A DNA stretch of 64,000 bases from Halobaculum sp. MBLA0147 (GTDB lineage Archaea > Halobacteriota > Halobacteria > Halobacteriales > Haloferacaceae). The position numbers and the translations under genes were made by a program. The notes below the pieces were generated by a model. It had not been told where the DNA came from. It saw only the letters and a list, made by a program, of their open reading frames with translations, and did no database searches. The stretch is taken from contig NZ_JBGKAD010000001.1 of the NCBI RefSeq assembly GCF_041361345.1, positions 1,302,001 through 1,366,000 of the forward strand, written 5' to 3'. Shown piece by piece: positions 9,127-17,599 of this stretch (its first letter is position 1; each line of letters starts with the position of its first letter).

Positions 9127-10218
9127 TCAGACGCCGGACGGGTCGGTCGGCACCGTCACGTCGCCGTTCACGATCGCCTCGCGGGCACTCGAGATCTGTG
9201 ACTTCACGTCCTCGGCGACCTCGCCGCCGAGCTGGTCGCCGTACTCCAGCGACACGCCGTCGTTGGCGAGCCCGAGCGTCTGGACGCTCCCGCCCTCGTA
9301 GGCGTCCTCGACGACGGACTCGATGGCGTTGTAGACGGCCGTGTCGACGCGCTTGACCATCGAGCCGAGGATCACGTCCGCGTACGAGGACTTCGTCACG
9401 GACTGGCGCCGGTCCACGCCGATGGCGAACTTCCCCTGCTCTTGTGCGGCCTGGAACACGCCGGTCCCGGTGTTCCCGGAGGCGTGGTACACCACGTCGG
9501 CGTCGTTGTTGTACATCGACAGCGCCGCCTCCTTCCCACCCTGCGGGTCGGAGAAGGAGCCGACGTACGTCGACTGCGTCTGGATGTTCGAGTCCAACGA
9601 GTCGACGCCGGCCAGGAAGCCGGCCTCGAACTTCTTGATCAGCGACCCCTCGACGCCGCCGACGAAGCCGACGTTGCCGTTCCCGCCGCTCTCGCCGCCA
9701 CCGGCGGTGAACGTCGAGGTCGACACCAGTCCCGCGAGCAGTCCCGCGAGGTACGACCCCTCCTGCTCCTTGAACACGTAGGAGGCGACGTTGTCGGACT
9801 CGACGACGCTGTCGACGATCATGAACTGCTGGTCGGAGAACGACTTCGCCGTCTGTTTCAGCGCGTCCGTCTGCAGGAACCCGATACAACACACCAGGTC
9901 GTAGTCGGGGTCGGTCGACTGTGCGAACTGCTGTTGGTAGTTCTTGAACTGCGAGACCTCGCTCGGCTGGGTCCGACTGGAGGCGACGGGGAAGTCCTCC
10001 TTCGCCTGCTGGAGCCCCTGCTGGGCCTGGTCGTTGAACGACCCGTCGTCCAACCCGCCGGTGGCGTACACCATCCCGACGTTGACGTCGGCCGCCGCCG
10101 TCTCGGTGCCGCCGCCGCCACCGCCACCGCCCCCGCCGCCTGTACAGCCAGCGAGTCCCGCGAGTCCGCCGAGCCCCGCCGCACGGACGAACTGCCGCCT
10201 GTCGATGTCGCGTGCCAT
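9127..10218 (-). CDS. BMP family substrate-binding lipoprotein of an ABC uptake system
   Basis: 363 residues. Tat signal DRRQFVRAAG (Arg 7-8) and a lipobox ending at Cys 25, followed by a run of about ten Gly, give a lipid-anchored protein outside the membrane. GMVYATGGLDDGSFND matches the start of Bmp/PnrA/Med-type binding proteins, which bind purine nucleosides in the characterised cases. Later motifs include HASGNTGTGVFQAAQE and AIGVDRRQS, also typical. The ATG at 10218 is preferred to the GTG at 10224 because it gives the standard Tat N-terminus. It heads the cluster with the ATPase and both permeases; 160 bases separate it from the ATPase, longer than the other junctions. Confidence 0.92.
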   Translation of the reverse strand: MARDIDRRQFVRAAGLGGLAGLAGCTGGGGGGGGGGGTETAAADVNVGMVYATGGLDDGSFNDQAQQGLQQAKEDFPVASSRTQPSEVSQFKNYQQQFAQSTDPDYDLVCCIGFLQTDALKQTAKSFSDQQFMIVDSVVESDNVASYVFKEQEGSYLAGLLAGLVSTSTFTAGGGESGGNGNVGFVGGVEGSLIKKFEAGFLAGVDSLDSNIQTQSTYVGSFSDPQGGKEAALSMYNNDADVVYHASGNTGTGVFQAAQEQGKFAIGVDRRQSVTKSSYADVILGSMVKRVDTAVYNAIESVVEDAYEGGSVQTLGLANDGVSLEYGDQLGGEVAEDVKSQISSAREAIVNGDVTVPTDPSGV

Positions 10219-10244
10219 GTCCACTCGTAGAGGTGTCGTTCTCC

Positions 10245-10252
10245 GGTATAAG
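10245..10252 (-). promoter_or_regulatory. TATA-like box of the BMP lipoprotein gene
   Basis: CTTATACC on the minus strand lies about 31 bases before the ATG at 10218. A second AT-rich site (ATATACGTAAT) lies near 10303-10313 in the same intergenic region. Confidence 0.6.
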
Positions 10253-10467
10253 ACTCACGCTCGGCGTCCCCGAAACGTGCGCGAAACCGGCGCTCGGCGG
10301 CCGGATATACGTAATCTCGGAGGCGTGTCGGTACCGGCGGTCGTGTCTCTACGCCACTCACCTATCTCGGCCGTCGCTCCGGAATCGAGCGACGGACTGC
10401 GGAGTACGAACCGCGAGCGAACCCGTCGTGTGACGAGACGAGCTCGAGACGTCCGACGGCACCGGAC

Positions 10468-11853
10468 TCAGGCGTCGGCGGCGGCGGCGACGGCGGCGGC
10501 GACGGTGTCGGTCGCCGTCTCGATCACGGCGTCGACGTCGTCGCTCTCGGCGTACACGCGGACGTACGGCTCCGTCCCGCTAGGGCGGACGAGCACCCAC
10601 GAGTCGTCCGGGAAGGTCAGTCGGACGCCGTACTCCGTGTTCGCGGTCGTCTCCGGGAACGCTTCGGGCAGTGTCGTCGCCAGTCGCTCCATCGCGTCGG
10701 CCTTCGCCGCGTCGGGACAGGAGACACTCTCCTTGCGGTACGGCCGCTCGGTGACCGGCTCCCGGAGCGCGTCGAGCCCGGACGCGGCGACCAGTCGCGT
10801 GAAGACGGCCGCGCTGGCGACGCCGTCGATCCAACCGCCGAAGGCGGTGTGGACGTGTTTCCACGGTTCCGCGGCGAACGCCACGTCGCCGCCGTCGGCG
10901 CGGGCCGCCGCGATCCCGTCGTGGAGGTAGCCGAGCGCGACGCGCTCGACGCGCCCGCCGGCCGCCGCGACGCGCTCGTCGATCCGCCCGGAGGCGTTCG
11001 GCGTGGTGACGACGACCGGGTCCGCCACCTCGCGTTCGCGGACGTACGCCTCCGCGAGGATCGCGAGGATCGTGTCCTCGTGGACCACCTCGCCGTCCCC
11101 GTCACAGATCACGATCCGGTCGGCGTCGCCGTCGTGGCCGATCCCGAACGCCGCCGCCTCGTCGTCCGCGACGAACGCCCGGAGGTCCGTCAAGGTCTCC
11201 GCGGTGGGTTTCGACTCGCGGCCGGGGAAGTGGCCGTCGACGTTCGCGTTCAGTGTCACCACCTCCGCGCCCAACTCGCGCAGTACTTGTGGGGTCGCCA
11301 CCGACGCGACGCCGTTCCCGCAGTCGACGACCACGCGGAGTGGGTCGTCGTCGGCAGCTGGGTCCGCACCGAACTGCCGGGCGTACGTCGCGACGGCCTC
11401 GCGGTACGCCGGCAGCGGGTCGGTGCGGCCGGCGGTGCCCCACTCGTCCCACGTCGTCGCGTCGGCGTCGTCGGCCGCCACGCGGGCCTCGATCTCCGAC
11501 TCGGCAGTCTCGCCGTACTCCTCGCCGTCGACGAACAGTTTGATGCCGTTGTCCGTCGGGGGGTTGTGGGAGGCGGTGAGCATCACGCCGCGGCGACCGC
11601 GGGAGGCGTACGCCAGCGTCGGGGTCGGGACCACGCCGATCCGCTCGACGCGGGCGCCGGCCGCCACCAGCCCCGCCTCGACGGCCGCCGCCAACCCCGG
11701 GCCGGTCGTGCGTCCGTCGCGTCCGACGACGAACTCGCGGTCGTCGGCCTCGCGAGCGTGGGCGCCGACGGCACGCGCCACGTCGAGCGCGAGCTCCGTC
11801 GTCACGCGGTCGTCGACACTCCCGCGGATGCCCGCCGTTCCGAACAGGTCCAT
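10468..11853 (-). CDS. glmM: phosphoglucosamine mutase / phosphohexomutase (GlmM type)
   Basis: 461 residues of the alpha-D-phosphohexomutase family, which interconverts hexose 1- and 6-phosphates, probably glucosamine phosphate for UDP-GlcNAc and glycan synthesis. It starts MDLFGTAGIRG. The phosphoserine loop TASHNPPTDNG puts the catalytic Ser at 95, the metal loop is GHDGDADR, and the C-terminal phosphate loop is RPSGTEPYVRVY. The open frame extends upstream, but ATG 11853 gives the canonical N-terminus. It follows the presenilin-like gene by 70 bases on the same strand. Phosphomannomutase activity cannot be excluded from sequence. Confidence 0.88.
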   Translation of the reverse strand: MDLFGTAGIRGSVDDRVTTELALDVARAVGAHAREADDREFVVGRDGRTTGPGLAAAVEAGLVAAGARVERIGVVPTPTLAYASRGRRGVMLTASHNPPTDNGIKLFVDGEEYGETAESEIEARVAADDADATTWDEWGTAGRTDPLPAYREAVATYARQFGADPAADDDPLRVVVDCGNGVASVATPQVLRELGAEVVTLNANVDGHFPGRESKPTAETLTDLRAFVADDEAAAFGIGHDGDADRIVICDGDGEVVHEDTILAILAEAYVREREVADPVVVTTPNASGRIDERVAAAGGRVERVALGYLHDGIAAARADGGDVAFAAEPWKHVHTAFGGWIDGVASAAVFTRLVAASGLDALREPVTERPYRKESVSCPDAAKADAMERLATTLPEAFPETTANTEYGVRLTFPDDSWVLVRPSGTEPYVRVYAESDDVDAVIETATDTVAAAVAAAADA

Positions 11854-11923
11854 ACCCGAGTGTCGTGTGGCGAGGGTTTCACTCGTGTGGTTCGGCTGCG
11901 GCCGCCCGACGGGCTCGAACGAC

Positions 11924-12964
11924 TCACACGCCGACTGCGGTGGCGAGCGGGACACCGGCGACGAGCGCGCCGAGGAGGTAGCCTCCGATCGTCGTCGCGT
12001 TCAACGCCGGGAGCCCGGCGTGCGCACCACCGACGCGACGGACGACCACCTCCAGCACCGCCAGTCCGACCAGACTCCCGAGGAGTGCCCCGAGCGCCGG
12101 CCAGTTCAGGCCGGCCACGACCGGCGTCGCGTCGAGGAACCACGTCGCGGAGACGACGAGGAACCCCGGCACCATCGCGTCGCCGACACCGAGGATCTTG
12201 AAGTCTGGACCGTCGGTCTCGTCACCGTCGGCGGTCGTCGTGTCCGTCGCCGGTCCGTCCGTCTCGTCCGAGGTGTCTCCGTCGGTGGCCTCGTCGTCCT
12301 CGAACGAGAGTCGGTACTCGCGCAACGACGCGTCGAGTCGGTCGGGGACGAAGAACGCCCCCGGAATCGACATCTCCAGCCCGGCTGCCGCGATGGTCTC
12401 CATCGCGTCCGACCGATACACGGCGTACGCGTCGTACGCGGCCCACCCGACGAGCGCGACGAGTGCCGGCAACGGGCCGTAGCTCGTCCCCAGTATCGCC
12501 GCGATCACGGCGCCGAAGGCGACGCCGACGAGGTTCACCACGTACCACTCCGGGTGTCGCCAGAGGACCACGACGACGGCCAGTGGTGGGAGGAACGCCA
12601 GCGGTGCCGTCGCGACACCGGCCCCGATCAGCACGCGCCCGAACATGAACGCGAGGTAGCCGAGGAAGGCTGCCTGGAGTGCGACCCGTCCGTAGTCGTA
12701 CCGCTGGAGGAGGAAGAACACGACGAGCCCACCCGCGAACGGGACGAGCAGGTGACGCAGCGACCCGACGGAGGAGCTGTCGACCGCCAGGCCGAGTCCC
12801 GCAGTGGCGACGGGCTCTGCCAGCGCCACCCCGGCGAGGACGGTGGCGACGAACAGGACCCACGTGGTCAGCGTCTGGAGCGCGTCCGTCGGACCGAACG
12901 CGTCCTCGGCCGCGACCGCTCTCGTGGCGTCACTCTCGACCGTCCCCTCGGCCTCGCCGCTCAC
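11924..12964 (-). CDS. presenilin-like A22 family intramembrane aspartyl protease
   Basis: 346 residues with about nine hydrophobic segments. The presenilin/SPP signature appears in order: YD in WAAYDAYAVY, GxGD in ILGVGDAMVPG, and PAL in GLPALNATT. The two Asp (YD and GxGD) are the expected catalytic pair, and PAL forms part of the active site. A hydrophilic acidic loop of about 55 residues separates YD from GxGD, as in presenilins. The GTG at 12964 overlaps the stop of a 38-codon ORF (GTGA), suggesting coupled translation. Substrates are unknown. Confidence 0.88.
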   Translation of the reverse strand: MSGEAEGTVESDATRAVAAEDAFGPTDALQTLTTWVLFVATVLAGVALAEPVATAGLGLAVDSSSVGSLRHLLVPFAGGLVVFFLLQRYDYGRVALQAAFLGYLAFMFGRVLIGAGVATAPLAFLPPLAVVVVLWRHPEWYVVNLVGVAFGAVIAAILGTSYGPLPALVALVGWAAYDAYAVYRSDAMETIAAAGLEMSIPGAFFVPDRLDASLREYRLSFEDDEATDGDTSDETDGPATDTTTADGDETDGPDFKILGVGDAMVPGFLVVSATWFLDATPVVAGLNWPALGALLGSLVGLAVLEVVVRRVGGAHAGLPALNATTIGGYLLGALVAGVPLATAVGV

Positions 12965-13077
12965 GAGCACACACCTCCGTTCGCGTCGCCCGTCGCGACG
13001 AGCACGCCGTCCGTCGCCGTCGATCTGTCGGCCTCCCGATACGTCGTCGGTCTCGATCCGGTACCGCTCCGTGGCAT
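12961..13077 (-). CDS. 38-residue micro-protein, translationally coupled to the presenilin-like gene
   Basis: An ATG at 13077 (with a GTG one codon before) opens 38 codons starting MPRSGTGSRPTTYREADR and ending GGVCS. The stop overlaps the GTG of the protease gene as GTGA. A TATA-like box at 13101-13114 lies about 30 bases upstream, the right distance for a leaderless transcript starting at this small ORF, not at the protease. I recognise no domain. It could be a real micro-protein or a leader whose translation drives the downstream gene by reinitiation. Confidence 0.45.
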   Translation of the reverse strand: MPRSGTGSRPTTYREADRSTATDGVLVATGDANGGVCS

Positions 13078-13100
13078 CACGAGGGATTACAGTGGCCGTC

Positions 13101-13114
13101 GGTACATAGTGGTT
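13101..13114 (-). promoter_or_regulatory. TATA-like box of the micro-ORF/presenilin-like operon
   Basis: Minus-strand AACCACTATGTACC lies about 30 bases before the micro-ORF start at 13077 and about 140 bases before the protease start. The transcript therefore begins at the small ORF. Confidence 0.5.
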
Positions 13115-13313
13115 TTCAGAACTCGTCTTCTGAACTCGATCTGACACGTCCGGGCGGTCGATCGGCGAGGGTGGTGTCGACGGCCACGACGTGACGTGGG
13201 TCGCGGCGCGTCCGACCACTGTCGTCTCGGCTCCGAGGCAGTGGGATGGCCGACTCTCGGACACCGCCGGGGCCGCCGGTAGGCTGATAGTCGTCGGGTC
13301 GTAGGTGTCGCCC

Positions 13314-14270
13314 GTGAGCACTGACGAGACGGACGAGGCCGGTGCGACCGACGCGGTGACGACACACCCTGCGGACGTGTTCGCGCCGGTCGCCGAGGAG
13401 ACACGCGTCGAGATCCTCCGGGCGTTCGCGGACGAACAGCGCCGGATCGGCGAGGCGTTCGCGGACGCGGACCAGGCGTCGGCCGAGGACCTGATCCCGG
13501 GGTTCACCTTCACCGAACTGTTCGAGCGCGTCGACGTCGAGGACTCCGGGCGGTTCAACTACCACCTCGACAAGCTCACCGGGCAGTACGTGACGAAACT
13601 GGACGAGGAGACGTACGCACCGACGTGGGCCGGTGTCGAGGTCGCCGGAGCGGTGTTGGCCGGCGGGTACGGCGACCACGAGATCGAGCGGACGGAGATC
13701 GACCGCTCGTGTCCCTCGTGTGGCAGTGGGCTGGCGGTCCAGTACGACGACGGCTACCTGATCGTCTCCTGTACGGAGTCCGATGACCCCGTTCTCCTCG
13801 CCGGAGTGCCGGCGGGTGTCTTCGAGGGGCGGTCGCTCGCCGACGCCGTCGACGTCGCCGCCGCTCACCAGCGACGCCTGCAGGAGGCGGTGACGGACGG
13901 GTACTGTCCGCTGTGTTACGGAGACGTGACGGCGTCGCTGGCTCCGTCGACGACCGAGGGCGTCGTCTCCGACGCCGCCTACCAGTTCCGTGGCGTCTGT
14001 GACCGGTGTGGGAACGTGTTCTTGGGCGGGCTCGCGTCGCTGTTGTTCCGGCACCCGGCCGTCGTCGGGTTCTACCACGACCACGGGGAGGACCCGCGAG
14101 ACGCCTACACGGACGCGTTCGACCCCGTCGGCGAGGGGGACGAGATCACGACGGTGGTGAGCGAGTCGCCGCCGCAGGTGGTCGTCGAGTTCGAACTCGA
14201 CGACGAGACGCTCGCGGTCACCGTCGACGAAGACGCGACGGTCGTCGACACGGAGCGTCGGCCGACGTGA
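13314..14270 (+). CDS. ArsR-like winged-helix transcriptional regulator with zinc-ribbon C-terminal domain
   Basis: 318 residues. Residues about 20-110 form a winged helix (APVAEETRVEILRAF, then GRFNYHLDKLTGQYV). It is followed by a zinc ribbon with CPSCGSG, a CPLC pair and CDRCGN, so metal binding by Cys clusters is likely. The rest is acidic beta-rich sequence. Haloarchaea carry many such DUF-annotated regulators; the regulated gene is unknown. The GTG at 13314 is chosen because CTGATAG at 13284-13290 lies about 27 bases upstream; another GTG at 13305 is in frame. The gene converges with the thioredoxin-like gene. Confidence 0.82.
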   Translation: MSTDETDEAGATDAVTTHPADVFAPVAEETRVEILRAFADEQRRIGEAFADADQASAEDLIPGFTFTELFERVDVEDSGRFNYHLDKLTGQYVTKLDEETYAPTWAGVEVAGAVLAGGYGDHEIERTEIDRSCPSCGSGLAVQYDDGYLIVSCTESDDPVLLAGVPAGVFEGRSLADAVDVAAAHQRRLQEAVTDGYCPLCYGDVTASLAPSTTEGVVSDAAYQFRGVCDRCGNVFLGGLASLLFRHPAVVGFYHDHGEDPRDAYTDAFDPVGEGDEITTVVSESPPQVVVEFELDDETLAVTVDEDATVVDTERRPT

Positions 14271-14338
14271 GACGGGTCCGTCGGTCGTCGGCGGACCCCC
14301 CGACTCGGCGAAGTTCCCGACGCCGGAGCGTCACCGGC

Positions 14339-14899
14339 TCACTCCTCGTGCCACTTGATCGAGCAGCCGCGGCTCGGCCCCGGGTCGACCGTCACCGCCT
14401 CGCCCGCCAACACTGCGTCGACGGCCTCGCGGACGTAGAGCTCCGTCGCCTCGTCGTCTGGGTTCGGTGCGTCGTCGAGTCGCCCCTGGTAGGCGAGTCG
14501 GAAGGTACCGTCCTCGTTCGCGAACAGGAACGGATCGGGGGTACAGACCGCGCCGTACTCGCGGGCGACCGCCTGTGACTCGTCGCGCAGGTAGGCGTCG
14601 TACGCCACCTCGCCCGACTCGACGTACTCCCGCATCGACTCGACGGAGTCCTCGGGGTACTCCTCGGCGTCGTTCGGGTTGATCCCGACGACCGCGAGGT
14701 CGTCGTAGTCGGCAGCCAGCTCGTTGAGCAGGTCGAACTTCGCCTGCGCGTACGGGCAGTGGTTGCACGTGAACACGACCAACAGCGCGTCGTAGTCGGC
14801 GAAGTCGGCGAGCGTGTAGTCCCCGTCGACGCCCGGGAGGTCGAACGCCGGTGCCTCGTCGCCCAGCGACAGTGCCGGATCGGACTCTTTCAGTACCAT
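14339..14899 (-). CDS. thioredoxin-like (redoxin) family protein
   Basis: 186 residues with an AhpC/TSA-redoxin type thioredoxin fold: GDEAPAFDLPGVDGD, then the redox motif CNHC (Cys 45 and 48) in FTCNHCPYAQAKF, and later VVGINPNDAEEYPEDS and TPDPFLFANEDG. It matches the family often labelled thioredoxin family protein next to peroxiredoxins. It would act as a cytoplasmic thiol oxidoreductase; the partner is unknown. ATG 14899 gives a standard N-terminus (MVLKESDPALSLGDEAP) and a weak TATA (GGTTTCAC, 14921-14929) fits a leaderless start there. The same frame stays open to a GTG at 15277; see the next entry. Confidence 0.88.
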   Translation of the reverse strand: MVLKESDPALSLGDEAPAFDLPGVDGDYTLADFADYDALLVVFTCNHCPYAQAKFDLLNELAADYDDLAVVGINPNDAEEYPEDSVESMREYVESGEVAYDAYLRDESQAVAREYGAVCTPDPFLFANEDGTFRLAYQGRLDDAPNPDDEATELYVREAVDAVLAGEAVTVDPGPSRGCSIKWHEE

Positions 14900-15277
14900 A
14901 TCCGTCCGTAGGGCCGCCTCGGTGAAACCGTTCCCGACACCGGCACGGAGTCGGTCGGAGGTCGTCGCTGCCGTCCGTCTCCCGGTACGGCCACGGGGCG
15001 ACGACACTGGGTGGACCGCCGCGGCGTCGAGACACGTGACCGCGGTACCGACGACACCGGCCGAGACACCGACGAGTGGGATCGCCCGTAGGAGTGCGTC
15101 GAGCCCGAGGATCGCCCCGGAGACGGTGACGGCAGTCGCGGCCACCACGGCGACGACCCCGAGGAGTCGCCGCAGCGTCCGTCCCGTCCGGCCGGGTCGT
15201 CTGCACGTCGCCGTCCCGTCGCCGCGGTCGCGGCCGCTCCGGAGCGTCGGCACCGCGGTCACGTCGTCGTCGGTCAC
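14900..15277 (-). other. in-frame upstream extension of the thioredoxin-like ORF with two predicted membrane segments
   Basis: The frame of the thioredoxin-like gene continues without a stop to a GTG at 15277, adding 126 residues. The added part has a basic stretch and two hydrophobic segments (RLLGVVAVVAATAVTVSGA and LVGVSAGVVGTAV), then a basic linker. A TATA-like box (ACATTCAAGT, 15301-15310) lies about 28 bases before this GTG. Possible readings: a membrane-anchored long form of the redoxin, a separate small membrane protein whose stop was lost, or chance openness in GC-rich DNA. I cannot decide between them. Confidence 0.35.
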
Positions 15278-15335
15278 GGGGTGTGTGGTCCCGGTTCGGT
15301 ACTTGAATGTCGGGGTGAGAGCCGGGGCGGCTCCG

Positions 15336-16148
15336 CTACCGAGACCGATCTTCGGCGTACGCCCAGTCGTCGACGATCAGCCCGTCGACACCCGCACGAC
15401 ACAGCGGCGCGACCGGGTCGTGGCTCCGGATCGTCCAGACGTTCACCGCGAAGTCGGCGTCGTGTGCCGCCGCTACCCGTGCCCGCGGCGCTCGCTCGCC
15501 GTCCCCTCCACCACCGGTACCACCGTCTCCGCCGTCGTCCGCAGACTCGCCACGGTTCCCGTCGTCCGCAGACTCGCCACGGTTCCCGTCGTCCGCCGAC
15601 TCGCGGCCGAGCACGAGGTCGTACTGCGGGTGGAGTGCGTCACACCCCAGTTCGGTCGCGGTCTCGACCGCCGCGTCCCAGTCGTCGTCTGCGGTCACGT
15701 ACGCGATCGGGTCGTCCGCGACCGCCCGCCACTCTTCGAGCGCGGTCTCGGAGAACGACGAGACGAGGATCTCGTTGCCGGCATCCCCACAGCACGCGGC
15801 TACGTCGGCCGCGATCCCCGTCTCCTTCAGTTCGACGTTGACGCCGGTGTCCGCTGGAATCGCCGCCAGCGCCTCGGCGAGCGTCGGGACTCGTTCGGTG
15901 GAGTCGAGTACCGAGTGCGACCGGAGATCGGCGAGGTCGGTCTCCGCGACGGAGCCGCCGACACCGAGCAGCCGGTCGAGCGTGTCGTCGTGGAAGACGA
16001 CCAACTCGCCGGAGCCACACCGGCGTACGTCCAGTTCGATCAGGTCCGCGTGGGCGGCGGCGGCGCGGAAGGCACCACGGGTGTTCTCGGGGTGACGCTC
16101 CGGACAGCCGCGGTGAGCGATCACGGCCGGCGAGTCGCTGGGTGACAC
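15336..16148 (-). CDS. glpQ: glycerophosphodiester phosphodiesterase
   Basis: 270 residues of the GDPD/PLC TIM-barrel family, hydrolysing glycerophosphodiesters to glycerol 3-phosphate and an alcohol. AHRGCPERHPENT contains the conserved HR and E-N-T (His 12). ELDVRRCGSGELVVFHDDTLDR carries the metal and catalytic His/Asp residues, then NVELK and the final NVWTIRS and GVDGLIVDDW. Residues about 183-216 hold a Gly/Asp-rich insert with a nine-residue repeat (ESADDGNRG twice), encoded by a 27-bp tandem repeat. No signal peptide is seen, so it is probably cytoplasmic. GTG start; divergent from the isoaspartyl methyltransferase. Confidence 0.88.
   Translation of the reverse strand: MSPSDSPAVIAHRGCPERHPENTRGAFRAAAAHADLIELDVRRCGSGELVVFHDDTLDRLLGVGGSVAETDLADLRSHSVLDSTERVPTLAEALAAIPADTGVNVELKETGIAADVAACCGDAGNEILVSSFSETALEEWRAVADDPIAYVTADDDWDAAVETATELGCDALHPQYDLVLGRESADDGNRGESADDGNRGESADDGGDGGTGGGGDGERAPRARVAAAHDADFAVNVWTIRSHDPVAPLCRAGVDGLIVDDWAYAEDRSR
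15542..15595. repeat. 27-bp tandem repeat inside the glycerophosphodiesterase gene
   Basis: Two identical 27-bp copies (15542-15568 and 15569-15595) encode the repeated ESADDGNRG of a surface insert. The unit is a multiple of three, so copy-number change would keep the frame. Confidence 0.9.
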
Positions 16149-16213
16149 GGTCCCGGCGACGGGCGCGTAGGTGAAGAGGGCTCGGGACGGGCGGTGGTGT
16201 CGGCACCGTGCAG

Positions 16214-16222
16214 TTGATTACG
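16214..16222 (+). promoter_or_regulatory. TATA-like box of the isoaspartyl methyltransferase gene
   Basis: TTGATTACG lies about 26 bases before the ATG at 16243, supporting that start and a leaderless transcript. Confidence 0.55.
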
Positions 16223-16242
16223 ACGCGCGGCGGAGGCGAGGT

Positions 16243-17001
16243 ATGGACGGACCGGACCCGGAGTTGCTCCGGGAGGACATGCTCGACGCGGTGGAACACG
16301 CGCTGGGGCGGGCACCCAGCGAGTCGGTCCGCGAGGCGATGGCGGCGGTGCCCCGCGAGGCGTTCGTGTCGGAGGCGCCGTACGCCAACCGGACGGGCGA
16401 CCACGACGGGTCGCGAGTGCTCTCGCCGGCGACGGTCGCGCGACTGTTCGACGCGTTGGCGGCCGAGTCGGGGGAAGACCTGTTGCTCGTCGGCGCGGGC
16501 GTGGGGTACACGGCGGCGGTGGCGGCGGAGATCGTGGGCGCACGACACGTCCACGCGGTCGACATCGCTCGCGGGATGGTGCGGGAGGCGCGCGGCAACC
16601 TCGCGTCGGCGGGGTACGAGGCGGTGCTCGTCGACCGGCGGAACGGGTCGAACGGACTCCCGCAGTACGCGCCGTTCGACCGGGTGCTCGTCGAGGCGGC
16701 CGCCGTCTCCCCGCCGCGGACGTTGGTGGACCAGTTGGCCGACGACGGGCGACTGGTGATGCCACGGGGGCGTGGCGGCGACCAGACGGTCGTCGCCGTC
16801 GAGCCGGACGCACCGAGCGGGTACGAGACGGTCGCGGAGTTCGGACCGGTGGGGCTCCAGCCGCTGCTCGTCGACGGGGAACAGCCGGACGCGCCGGTGC
16901 GCAACCGGACGGAACGCGAGGATCGAGAGTTCGCCCAGCAGGGGTACTTCGCGAAGACGGGCTGGGAGCAGGACTGGATCGACTGGGACGGCGCCGAGTG
17001 A
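16243..17001 (+). CDS. pcm: protein-L-isoaspartate O-methyltransferase-like protein
   Basis: 252 residues. The enzyme uses S-adenosylmethionine to methylate isoaspartyl residues in aged proteins. AAVPREAFVSEAPYANR, then the SAM-binding glycine loop LLLVGAGVGYTAAV near residue 85, with VHAVDIARGMVREAR and FDRVLVEAAAVSPP, match the PIMT family. The substrate-loop motif is DGSRVLSPATVARLF, slightly divergent from classical PIMT, so a related protein methyltransferase role is possible. An acidic/aromatic tail (GWEQDWIDWDGAE) ends the protein. The start is set by the TATA at 16214-16222. A long non-coding repeat tract and terminators follow. Confidence 0.85.
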   Translation: MDGPDPELLREDMLDAVEHALGRAPSESVREAMAAVPREAFVSEAPYANRTGDHDGSRVLSPATVARLFDALAAESGEDLLLVGAGVGYTAAVAAEIVGARHVHAVDIARGMVREARGNLASAGYEAVLVDRRNGSNGLPQYAPFDRVLVEAAAVSPPRTLVDQLADDGRLVMPRGRGGDQTVVAVEPDAPSGYETVAEFGPVGLQPLLVDGEQPDAPVRNRTEREDREFAQQGYFAKTGWEQDWIDWDGAE

Positions 17002-17269
17002 GGGCGGTGGACCTCGGGCGGAGCAGGGGTGTGAGTGGGTTCTGTGGACGGCCGTATCACGGGTTCGGAGCAGGTGGTGTCGTGTCGCGTGCCGCACGTG
17101 GGTCGACGGGATCGGGGGCGACGTGGAGGTCGGTCAGACTCTCGACCGGGCGGTGCGGGGCGCAGTGCGGTAGTAGAGCGGTAGCGGGGCGGGTACGGCG
17201 GCGGTACAGTGCAGTGCGGTGGCGGTACGGCGTGGATGTGGTCGCAGAGCAGTGGAGTGCTGCGCGGCG

Positions 17270-17515
17270 GCGGAGCGGTACAGTGCGGTGGCGGCGGCGG
17301 AGCGGTGCGGTTGCGATGGCAGAGCGGTGCAGTGCGGTTGCGGTGGCGGAGCGGTGCAGTGCGGTGGCGACGGCGGAGCGGTGCGGTTGCGATGGCGGAG
17401 CGGTGCGGTGCGGTGGCGGCGGCGGAGCGGTGCGGTTGCGATGGCGGAGCGGTGCAGTGCGGGCCGGTGGCGGAGCGGTGCAGTGCGGGCCGGTGGCGGT
17501 GCGGATGCGGCGCGG
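17270..17515. repeat. tandem array of alternating about 22-bp and 27-bp G-rich units
   Basis: About nine copies beginning GCGGAGCGGTGC. They fall into a 22-bp form (ending GGTTGCGATG) and a 26-27-bp form (ending CAGTGCGGTGGCGGCG or close variants), so copies differ by a 4-5-bp step. Order of lengths read: 27, 22, 27, 27, 22, 27, 22, 26, 26. The plus strand is strongly G-rich. More degenerate copies extend back to about 17150. Confidence 0.85.
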
Positions 17516-17545
17516 TGGCAGCGGCGGTCGCGGCACCGCAATCCA

Positions 17546-17599
17546 CCGCGAGCGCGCCGAGGGCGCGCTCGCGGCCCTTTTTGATCGAGCTTTTTTCCT
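17546..17599 (+). terminator. intrinsic-like terminator of the pcm transcript
   Basis: A perfect 13-bp GC-rich inverted repeat (17546-17558 and 17562-17574, 3-base loop) is followed at once by CCCTTTTT and, ten bases on, by a run of six T. Archaeal termination depends mainly on T-tracts; the hairpin makes this an unusually bacterial-looking terminator. Confidence 0.6.

Noticed and set aside
17270-17515. Possible CRISPR array
   Set aside because: Units adjoin each other without unique spacers, lengths are 22/27 bp, and no cas genes are near.
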